From the NCBI RefSeq assembly GCF_032362555.1, contig NC_083533.1, positions 3,911,001 through 3,975,000 on the forward strand: 64,000 bases of DNA. The letters run 5' to 3'. Below the pieces are notes generated by a model. The model ran no database searches and had not been told where the DNA came from. It saw nothing but the letters and a program-made list of their open reading frames with translations. The position numbers and the translations under genes were made by a program. Of this stretch, positions 11,077-23,000 are shown piece after piece. This DNA comes from Amyelois transitella. Lineage: Eukaryota > Arthropoda > Insecta > Lepidoptera > Pyralidae. Positions within the stretch are counted from its first letter, which is position 1, and each line of letters begins with the position of its first letter.

Positions 11077-14000
11077 CTGGAAGATAAATTATTGTCTAAT
11101 TCTCCTTTAAAGAAGTGAAGAATATTGACAGAAAAATGGTTCCAATTGTGATTAAGGAATACATACATACATACATAAAATCACGCCTCTTTCCCGGAGG
11201 GGTAGGCAGAGACTACCTCTTTCCACTTGCCACGATCTCTGCATACTGCCTTTGCTTCATCCACATTCATAACTCTCTTCACGCAAGCTCGGCGGTTTCG
11301 GGTACTTTTGACCTGACCCTTTACCAGGACGTCCTTAATTTGATCAAGATACGTTCGTCTAGGTCTTCCCACACTGACCTTTCCCTCCACACTCTCCTTG
11401 TATATCTGCTTAGTCAACCAGCTTTCATTCATCCTCTCCACATGACCGAACCATCTCAACATACCCTTTTCTATTCCTGTAACTACATCTTCTTTAATTT
11501 ATTAATTAAGGAATAGATTAAGGAATTGGCTAACTTATATATAAACTTGGGAATCTTCTTGCAGGCGATGGGCTGGCAACTTGTCACTATTTGAATCTCA
11601 ATACCATCATTAAACCATACCGTTGAACGTGGCCTTTCAGTATTTCCAACATTATTGGCTCTGTCTACCCCACAAGGTGAAGCTGTAATAGTAAACCAAA
11701 CTGATATTCTTTCAAAATGTATCAACCGTACGAATGCACTAATCTTCAAAGAACTGACTTTAATATACTGAAACAACATTAATGAATAATTGAAATAAAA
11801 ATATAATTGAACCCAATTACAACAAAATAATTAATAATTAAGTAAGTATATCACGACTATAAATAACAAAAACATATCTACATAAATCAAATCAAAAATC
11901 GTATTTGTTAGTTTTGTTTAGTCTATGCCTTTGCTTGCAGTCCACTTTGACTTTCTTCCTGTCATCTAAAACATTCCTCTTGATATGGCATATGGGTAAT
12001 GCGTATCCATAATCTAGTTCACAATAATATAGATGTTTATTCCTATCCGCTGGATTTGGATAATAAGCGGCATGTAAAACATCATCAACTTCGTATATAG
12101 AGACATCGATCGTATGCTGAAACAGCGCTCCACTTTCCAACATCCTCTGCATCACCTCACAAGTTACATGACCAAATTTGTTGCCCCATATGTTCAGAAA
12201 TCTCAAGAAGTACGGCTTTTTTAGTGTATTCAGTATATCTAAGACTCCACGATCTGTCAACCTGTTATTAGAAATGTCCAATGCTCTCAATTTGGAAAAC
12301 GCCATGCCGAAACTCAAGGCTCTAGCTCCGGTGTTATTTATACTGTTCCCAGCAACATTCAGAAGTATCAACGAAGGTTTCTCAGCTAGATATTTACCTA
12401 GTAATTCAATTCCGTAATCACCAATTTTATTATAACCAAGATCAAGATAAAGTAACGTATTATTCCTTCTCAGACCTCTAGCAATATATTCCACATCGTG
12501 AGGCAGAAATTCATTCTTCTGCAAATGTAACTCAATGATAGTTGAGTTTCTTTCAAGTAAATATTCTATGTGATACGCGAGCCATTTGGTTTCGTACGAG
12601 TATCGGTTGAAAAGTGGCACGATCCTACTAAAATCTAGCACTTTCAAAGTAGTATTAGCTCCGTGATCTATTCTCAATGCTGTTATCAAATGAGCTACAC
12701 CAGTAAGCGTTATGTCTGTCTCAGCTATATCACAATACTCAAGACTTTTAGAATCTCTGAGAAAACTAGCAAAATATTCTGGTCCATTTGGGCCGAAATC
12801 ATTACCATTCAACCTCAAATATTTAAGCTTTATTAATTTAGCGTATTTGGATAGATAAAGCAATGATTTCTCGGTCAATTCGTTCTTCATTATATTCAAA
12901 TTGATGACGCTAGACCGTCCCTTTATCAATAACTTCTTTAAGATCTTATAGAATCCCAGATCTGTTATTTTGTTGTAACACAAATCTAATTTCGTTATAA
13001 TCTTTGGAGATTCCCTGATATAAAGACATATGGCTCTGATATCACCGTCGTTAATTCTTCTTTTATATCTGTCGTGTAAATCTTTGCCTCTGAGCACAAG
13101 GTATCCAGTTCCATCAGAATTCCTTTCGGTAAATAGGTTAAGTCTGATTTGATTGATTTCGGTGCACCTCAGATTCTTTGGTGTATCCGTGATCTGTTTT
13201 AAGAGTAATTCTTTGTTGCAAATGCATTTCTTTTGCCGCCAACGTGGCGATATCATGTTTATGTTATAAAATTATAAATCTAAAAATAAAGTCTGATAAG
13301 TAAAATACAATGGTTTGTGTAATATTTTTCGATTACTTGTCAATTTGGACAGTTTTGATTTTGATTATGTCATCAAAAGAAATCTCTTAAAAATTCAACA
13401 GATTTAAAAATGTTACGAAATCCTGTTGACTAAAAATTATTATAATTTATGGTAGGTATATAATTATTAGTAATTTTTATGGGGACTTCAATCATCGTCT
13501 ATTTGTGAATCTGTATAATTCCAACAATACACAACTGAACAGAATAAAAATAAATATTTATTTCTATAAAATACATACATACAATACATACATAAAATCA
13601 CGCCTCTTTCCCGGAGAGGTAGGCAGAGACTACCTCTTTCCACTTGTCACGATCTCTGCATACTTCCCTCGCTTCATCGACATTCATAACTCTCTTCATG
13701 CAAGCTCGGCGGTTTCGGGCACTTTTGACCTGACCCTTTAACGTCCTTAATTTGATCAAGATACGTTCTATAAAATAAATTATAATTAAAAGAATAGGGT
13801 GATAAGTCTCGACCTCATTTTCGCGCCATCAAATCCAAGATGGCGTCGATTCCCGCCAAGAATGCGGTAATAGATCGCATTGTGGGAAGGACCGATGGAA
13901 TTTCATTATTCCCATAATTGAAAACGGGGTCGTTTCCAGGTTTTATTTTTTACTAGAGGCCGCCCGCGACTTCGTCCGCGTGGAATCAATTCCGCGGGAG

Positions 14001-17000
14001 GTCCGGGATAAAAAGTAGCCTATATGTTATTCTGGGTCTTCAACTACCTATTTGACAAATTTCATCGTAATCGGTTCAGTAGTTTTTGCGTGAAAGAGTA
14101 ACAAACATCCATACTGACATCCAGACATACTAACAAACTTTCGCATTTATAATTATGCTGGTGTACTGGCAAAGACTAAACTGTCATGCCGTGTGGTTCC
14201 CGGCGCTTTAGAAAAGTGATTTGTTTATTTTATAACTATGTACTTACTATTTTCTTGTTACTGTATAAATTTCTATGCAATAAAGATATTACGAACAAAC
14301 AAACAAAGAATAAAATACATACGTACATACATATAATTACGTCTATATCCCTTGCGGGGTAGACAGAGCCAGGGTGTTGAAAAGACTGATAGGCCACGTT
14401 CAGCCGTTTGGCTTAAGATAGAATAGATTAGAAGAATATAATAAAAAAAATAGATAAATTTTCGAAATTGAAGACAAGGTATCACTTATTGACGTGACAT
14501 CACTTAAATCTAATTGTAGTAGTTTGGTATACGACTGTCTATCACTTCATCTCTCTCCCATGGATGTCATAAAATGCGACTAACGGAAAAAGCGCACATT
14601 CATCTTGTGTGATATTGTAATGTGTGAGGTGATATTGTAGCAGGTATAGGTCTCTATACTTGGGTTACTTTAAGACTATGTACTAGAATCCTGTCAATAT
14701 ATAAGTATTCTCTCGTCCACATTTCTATTCTTAGTTTGGACAGTTGTGAAGTTGACGTTGTTGAAGAAAATGCTGCAGTGCAGTTTGTTTTAACTATGTG
14801 GCTAAATGGCGATAGTTATTATATCAATGAAATTTTAGAAAATAGAAATCTTTTTTTTGTATATATACGGGTTAAAATAAGAAAATGCTGCAGTGCAGTT
14901 TGTTACCGCTTCTTCTGCACTGACGCTTTGGAAGCGGCAGTAAACTTAGTTTTAAGTACTTAATCTATTTGACGTCAACCAATGTTGTGAAACCAAAAGA
15001 TATGACAATTATAAAGTGATATGAAGTATCCTATAATAATGAATAATATTTTTAACTTTGAACTTGAATTTATCACCGATTCAAAATTCCATTATTATCC
15101 ATCCATCAAATGCGGTCTTTGAGTCTTGTGACGATGGCACTGTCCGTTCTATAAGTGATAAAGACGTGATGTGAGTGTAAAAACAATCTTACAACGCAAC
15201 CACAGACAGAAACTCTCTCTATGGACGGTTTGTGGCGAATTCTATACCTACGCCACAAGTCACAAAAATAAAAAATAAAATCACGCGACTCTATCAGTCA
15301 AAAACAGCGAAAAACCTAAATCGCGCAAGCAAAGATTTCACGGATTGTAGCTATATATACATACAACCTCCGACACAACATCGTCTGTCGCGCGGTTCCC
15401 CAGGCATCACACCAGCCTGGCGGAAGATCTTCCCTTTGGTGGCGGTCGAGCCGAATCATCGCTGTCACTACAAGTTCATCAACTTGGTTTTTGGACTTTT
15501 AGGTACCCTGCGCTTACATTCCTATCTCGCTTACTTTGCGTTACCAACCTTGCTTCCAAAATCTCCTTCCCAATCTTGCATCCCCTCCATTTAGGGTCTA
15601 CCACCAGGCCATAAGCAGTCAGATACTTGTCCACTCCGTATTTTGAGAAGACATCTACACTCTTGGTCACCAGGTCTACCGCACCGAACAGCTGTGCCCA
15701 AACTTCGTCGTCAGTCTGAAAGTACATACATATGGTCACGTCTATATCCCTTGCGGGGTAGACAGAGCCAACAGTCTTGTAAAGACTGATAGGCCACGTT
15801 CAGCTATTTGGCTTTAAGATAGAATTGAGATTCAAATAGAGACAGGTTGCCAGCCCATCGCCTAAAAGAAGAATCCCAAGTTTGTAGCCCTTAGTCGCCT
15901 TTTACGATATCCATGGGAGAGAGATGGGAGTGGTCCTATTCTTTCTTTCTATTGGTGCCGGGAACCACACGGCGTCTTAAAGTGAATTTGATGATTCTAT
16001 GGCGATGATAAATTAGACTTCAAAAACAGATAAACGATATGGGAACTATAGACGGCCTCTGTGACGCAGCGGTAGTACGCTTGTCTGTGACACCGGAGGT
16101 CCCGGGTTCGAATCCCGGCCAGGGCATAATGGGAAAAGAACTTTTCTGATTGGCCTGGGTCTTGGATGTTTATCTAAACAAGTATTTATTATCGTTGAGT
16201 TAGTTTCTCGTAACACAAGTCTCGAACTTACTTCGAGGCTAGCTCATTATGTGTAGAAGGTAATTTGTCAAAAAAATAAGGAAATGAAATAAGTTTAATG
16301 CATGATTTATCAACAGAATTAGCACCACCTCCACAAAAGAATACAGGCTTTTCTCAAATCTTACAAGAACGATAATTTTTACCTGGATGAAAGGTATACA
16401 TAATATGTCCTCCTCCAGACTCTTTAATTAGAAACAAATAAACTATTGCTTTAGCTAGCATTTAGGTACAAAAATTTTAAAGAAAAAAAAAAGAAAATTT
16501 AATTATGTATTCCTATAATTGTATGTTAAAATAATAAATAAATAAATGAACAAATCTTGCTATACTATATGTATAGCGTTGTTGAAAAAAATGCTGCAGT
16601 GCACTTTGTTACCGCTTCTTCTGCACTAACGCCTTGGAAGCGGCAGTAAACTTAGTTTTAAATAATTTATTTGACGTCAACCAATGTTGTTAAACCAAAA
16701 GTTTTGACAATTATTAAGCGATATGAAGTATCCTATAATAATGAATAAAAATTTTGAATTTGTACATACATACATAAAATCACACCTCTTTCCCGGAGGA
16801 GTAGGCCGAGACAGAGACTACCTCTTTCCACGATCTCTGCATACTTCCTTCGCTTCATCCACATTCATAACTCTCTACACGCCACAAGTCACTCTCGGCG
16901 GTATTGAATTTGTATTATGGTTTCATTGAATTCTACCTGAAACGGCTCCTCCTTATCGTCCTTACTCGCCACGGTCAGCACATTGACGCCAACAAGCTGA

Positions 17001-20000
17001 TCATCATCTGTCAGGCAGACCAGCGACACCCTGTCTTTGATGGTCGTCCGCCACAGCTTCTCCAGCTCGGCGAGGGCTCTCGGATGGTTATTTATACCTG
17101 GAAAAAACCAGCTAAGTAGTACGAAGTAAGTGGAAGTACCCGAAACAGCCGAGCTTGTATGAAGAGAGTTATGAATGTGGATGAAGCGGAGAAATTATGC
17201 AGAGATCGTGGCAAGTGGAAAGAGGTAGTCTCTGCCTACCCCTCCGGGAAAGAGGCGTGATTTTATGTATGTATGTATGTATGTAAAAACCAGCTACTGG
17301 CACCAGCACATAACCACTACCAGCTGCTTTTTCAGAGTCTAGATTATCTGTGCCATGTGATTCCCGGCACCGATTAAAAAAAGAATATGACCACTCCATC
17401 TGTTTCCCATGGATGTCGTTAAAGGCGACTTAATGATAGGCTTATTAACTTGAGATTCTTCTTTAAGGTAATGGACTAGCAACCTGTCGCTATTTGAATC
17501 TCAATTCTATCATTAAGCCAAATAGCTGAACGTGGCAATTTCGTCTATTGGTGTATATGGTATATGGTCCCTTGCGGGGTAGACAGAGCCAACAGTCTTA
17601 AAAAGACTGCATGGCCACGTACAGCTATTTGGCTTTAAGATAGAATTGAGATTCAAAAAGTGACAGGTTGCTAGCCCATCGCCTAAAAAAGAAAACCAAG
17701 TTTGTAAGCCTATCCCTTAGTCGACTTTTACGACATCAATGGGAAATAGATGGAGTTATCCTATTCTTTTTTGTATTGGTGGCGAGAACCACTCAGACAA
17801 AAGTGAAACAGTGCTAGTTTCTCGCTCGTTAAAAACGGCGTAACGGCTATTCGGCTGGATCGTGGTAGGTACAGCAATAACCCGTTATAAATCTGGTAAC
17901 AGTGTCTAACATATGGATATTAGAACACCTCTCTACTGAGCATGAGAACGCAATTGAGTCTAGAGTTGATGACAGCAATATCCCGTTATAAATCTGGTAA
18001 CAGTGTGTAACACATGGATATTAGAACTCCTCTCTACAGATGATGAGAACGCAATTGAGTCTAGAGTTGATGACGATAACTCTCACCAATACACTTGTAA
18101 GGCGGTTCGTCTCGGGTGAAGTATGTCTTCAGCAGGTGAACAGCCGGTTTCTCGAACTGCTCAGTCAGATCCTGCACTCGGAGCTGTGACGTGGAAGAAC
18201 TTCGCCGAATGTTGTACCGTCGCCATAGAGTTAGGTCACAATTCTGCCCAATTCTTTTCACAACACATTAAGTGTAGTATACTCAAGGGAAGCTTATCAG
18301 TAGCGGACCTCAGACTCCTCAGGGCAACGGCAGAGAAAAGAGGAAGACCAAAATATGAAACAGTGTTAGTTTCTCGCTCGTTAAAAACGGCGTAACGCAA
18401 GACATTCTATTTGGCTGGATCGTGGTAGGTACAGCAATAACCCGTTATAAATCTGGTAACAGTGTCTAACACATGGATATTAGAACACCTCTCTACAGAG
18501 CATGAGAACGCAATTGAGTCTAGAGTTGATGACGATAACTCTTACCAATACACTTGCAAGGCGGTTCGTCTCTGGTAAAGTATGTCTTCAGCAGGTGAAC
18601 AGCCGGTTCCTCGAACTCCTCAGTCAGATCCTGAACTCGGAGCTGTGACGTGGAGGAACCACGGTGGACGGTGAAACTCCGCCAGGCAGTCGGGTAAGGT
18701 ACGGATGATGGTCGGGTATACACCATCTGTTTGAAAGATTATGGTAAAACTAGATAGATAGATAAAACTCTTTATTGCACCATAAGAGTAAAACATCCAA
18801 AACAACACAATGCAGATATAGATGGTACAAAGGCGGACTTATCGCTAAAGCAATCTCTTCCAGTCAACCTTTGGGTGGAAGGAAATCAAACAGGAGATTG
18901 GCGTTGGCACAGAGCAAGATAAATAAATGTTTGAACATAATAAAATACATACATAATATATATCTATATATAATACATATAAATACATACAAATACGCAT
19001 AAATACAGATAAATACATAATAATAACATATACTTAGGATAGAGTAGAAAGATAATGAGACCTAACGAGATTTTTGAAACTATCAATAGTCTGGGCTTTC
19101 CTGATATCGACAGGGAGAGCATTCCATAGACGGACAGCTTGTACAGTAAAAGAGTGGGAGTAAAAATTGGTGTTGGATGTCGGTAGTCTTAGTCGTAGGG
19201 TAACCGTGCTACGCAGACTGCGGGTGGCGCCTTGGGCATCGCTATAAAAATTGAAGCGCTCCTTTAAATAAGATGGAGAAAACGGATTAAATAAGACCGA
19301 ATAGAGCATTGTCACAATATGCAAATTGCGACGGAGTCGGATAGGAAGCCACTTCAGCTGCGAACGGAAAGAAGAAACGTGATCATATTTGCGAAGCCCA
19401 AATATGAAACGAATAGAAAGATTTTGAAGACTCAGTGACATCGAGATAAGCAGTATCAGCGTAATCAAGGAGAGGGAGAAGAAGAGATTGTGTCAGCGCA
19501 ATTTTAGTATCAACAGGTAGGAAATTACGTAATCTTCTAAGCGAGCTGAATGCTAAGAACATTTTCCTGCTCACGTCATTAATATGATGCGACCATGACA
19601 AAGTTTTGTCGAATATTAAACTCAAATTTTTTACCTTGTTACTAAAAGGAATTACCACATTATCAAAATTAAGAAGAGGCACTAATCTCCAATCAATACG
19701 AGAAACAAAATAAGGGCTACCGATTATGATTGCCTGCGTTTTAGACGGATTCACCTTAATTCCAAAAGATCTGCTCCAGTCAGATATTCGCATCAAATCA
19801 CCATTAATAGAGGAAATCGCGGAAGGTAAATCAGCTAATGGAGAGTGACAATAAATTTGCAGATCATCCGCATAAAGATGGTAGGAAGACCGAAGGTTAT
19901 CAGTGATACGGTTAATAAAAAGTGCGAACAACAAAGGAGAGAGCACACCGCCTTGAGGTACCCCAGCCGAGATGTGACACCATGAAGATAGATCATCATC

Positions 20001-23000
20001 AATACGGATGCACTGCTGACGGCCACTGAGGTACGAACTGAACCAAATAATTACCGATGGAGATATGTATGTCCTAACTAGCTGTGCCCGCGACTTCATC
20101 CGCATGGAATAGTTGTTCTGGGCATCATTGAAGCCCTCAATGATGAATAATTTTCACCGTATTTTTTTTTTCACCTTTTCCATTATTTCTTTGCTCCTTA
20201 TAGTTGCAGTGTAATGTTATATAACCTAAATGTCTTCTTCGATTAATGTTCTAATCAACGCAAAAATAATTTTTCAATTCGAATCAATACTTCCTGAGAT
20301 TATCGCGTTCAAACAAACAAACAAACTCTACAGCTTTATAATCTATATATATAAAACTCTTCCGTTACTGAGTGACTGACTGACAGACAACGCACAGTCG
20401 AAACTACTGGTCGTAGACAGCTGAAATTTGGAATGTAGGTTCCTTTGGATATGTAGGGGAGCACTAAGAAAGGATTTTTGGAAATTCAACCCCCAAGGGG
20501 GGGAAAAGGGGTAAAAACGTTTCTATGAAAAATCTTATTCCTTGGGTTTATAAACTTGAAACTTGGCATGAACACGTACATAGGCAAGTAAATATGTTTG
20601 ACATTATAAGTTTTTTCAAACTACCCTCCAATCGTGATTTAGGGGGTGCGATTGGGTGACTGATTTATTATATATATAATAGAAAGTCGTGTTAGTTACA
20701 CCACATATAACTCAAGAACGGTAGAACAGATTTGGCTGAAAAATGGTAGGGAGGTAGCTTAGAGCCAGGAGACGGACATAGGATACTTTTTATCCCGTTC
20801 GACAGCGTTCCCGTGGGACTTGACATGAAACGTCAGTCACTATAAAACGTGGTATAACAAAAAAGAATCAGACTTGGAATAACAAAACGCAAATGACAGC
20901 TATGTAATTGACGTAAAATGACAGCTATGTAATGACGTATGGATGTAAATTTGTATGAAATTTCGTCAATTTTAACGTTGGGCACATGAAATTTTAGAAT
21001 GTATGAAATAATCATTAAAAAATTGGATTTTAAAAACTGCATCTCAAGGGCAAAAATTAGGGTTGGAAGTTTGTATGAAACTTCGTTTTTTGATAGGTGT
21101 TGAAGTGCGAGAAGTCTTAAATATTGGTTAGTAAAAAATACGTATAAGTTGCGGAAAGCAGGATGGCACTAAATAGGATGGGATGGGACAAGATAGGACT
21201 GGACGGGGCAGGACGGGACACAACAGGTTGGGACGGGACGGAACAGAACGAGAAGAGACGGGATAAGACGGGAGAAGCCATATGAATTTAAACCAAATAT
21301 AAACTTAAAACAGTCCCGCACGATACGGGATTAAAAAATGGGTGAAATTTTATGGCGTATCCTTATAATCTAAAATACATTTACGCGGGCGAAGCCGCGG
21401 GCAAAAGCTAGTATTAGTATAGATAAATAAATATATACGGGACAAATTACACAGATTGAGTTAACCTCGAAGTAAGTTCGAGAATTGTGTTACGAGATAC
21501 TAACTCAACGATACTATAAATATATTTATAATAAATAAACATTTAAAATAATGATAATTATAATTAAGAAACATCTAAGACCCAGGACAGTAAGAAAAAG
21601 TTCGTTTCTCCTCATGCCCTGGCCGGGATTCGAACCCGGGACCTTCGGTGTCATAGACAAGCGCACTACCGCTGCGCCACAGAGGCTGTCCATCTTCTGG
21701 CTGCTTCGAAAATATTCGTTAACATACATACATACATATGTTCACGTCTATATCCCTTGCGGGGTAGACAGAGCCAACAGTCTTGAAAAGACTGATAGGC
21801 CACCTTCAGCTGTTTAGCTTTATAATGGAATTGAGATTCAAATAGTGACAGGTTGCTAGCCCATCGCCTAAAAGAAGAATCCCAAGTTTATAAGCCTATC
21901 CCTTAGTCGCATTTTACGACATCCATGGGAACGAGAAAGGAGTGGTCCTATTCTTTGTTTATTGGTGCCGCGATCCACACGGCATTTCGTTAACAATATA
22001 ATTATAGTTATAACTTTGTATGTACAAAAATATAATTAAATTGCCTAAATAATACTGACCTTGTCGTTAAAACTCACACCAGGGTGTAAAGGAGCGACTG
22101 ACTTTACAAACCACTTGTTCCGTTTCACCCGGACACCACCGCAGCTTCCAGCCAAATGACGTTAAGGGCGAATAAGGCAGGGGGTGCAGTGAGGAATGTA
22201 CAATGTACAGTCAAGAGCATATTAATCTCTTTATTATCCCCTTGTTATAGGCGTGATTTTATGTATGTATGTATGTATTATCCCCTTGGTTTTAACCCGG
22301 TACAGTTTTTGAAGAATCTCCATCTCTTTCATGGGAATGAGTTCCATCCATGGGGATGTCGTAATAGGCGACTAAGGGATTGGATTATAAACTTGAAATT
22401 CTTCTTTTAGGCGATGGGCTACCAACTTGTCATTTATTTATTTATTTACTAATTTATGTACACAGAAAACATCGAGACTGATAAACACAAGAAACAAAAT
22501 TACAAAGGTTTGGTTACTATTTGAATCTCAATTTTATCATAATGCCAAACTGCTGAACGTGGCCTATCAGTATTTTCAAGACTGTTGGCTTTGTCTACGC
22601 CGCAAGGGATATAGACGTGATTATATGTATTCAGTTAAGTATCTGATTTTTGGAAGCCCCTAGCTTAGGTAATACTTAGTAAGGGTTGAGAAAGGGAATC
22701 GTTAGTGAAAACGGCCATAAGATTCAGGTTTATCTGCGCCCGACAGTACCTACATTCCTCGGTGTATTGGTATGTAGGTCTTTAATATTCGTATGAATTC
22801 GTTTTCAATAAAAAATTTTGCACCTCTGTTGGTAGAGATATTATTTCTATCAGCTTATATGGTAAGTGGATTTTTTTTATTAAACATGTTCTTAAATGGT
22901 AAAATCTTTTGAGTAACAAGGTGAAGACCTGCCGAACGTACATACTTTAATCACGTCTACATCCCTTGCGGGGTAGACAGAGCCAACAGCCTAGAAAAGA

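Larger units (their letters stand above)
17803..18726. repeat. Tandem duplication that doubled an acetyltransferase exon
   Basis: GTGAAACAGTG(C/T)TAGTTTC followed by CCCGTTATAAATCTGGTAAC and ACGCAATTGAGTCTAGAGTT occurs from about 17803 and again from about 18357, about 555 bp apart. The left copy has a further partial duplication (17960-18070). Each full unit contains one exon 3 copy. Confidence 0.85.

Noticed and set aside
16081..16130. Functional tRNA genes at the A/B-box sequences (also 10155, 21630, 39870, 57455)
   Set aside because: The tRNA-like part lacks a clean acceptor stem and is followed each time by the same SINE body and tail.
22030..22160. Possible acetyltransferase exon (minus) ending in AAG|GTCAGT
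   Set aside because: The only open frame ends in phase 0 with sequence (FVKSVAPLHPGVSFND) that does not fit between the neighbouring exons, whose phases are already satisfied.
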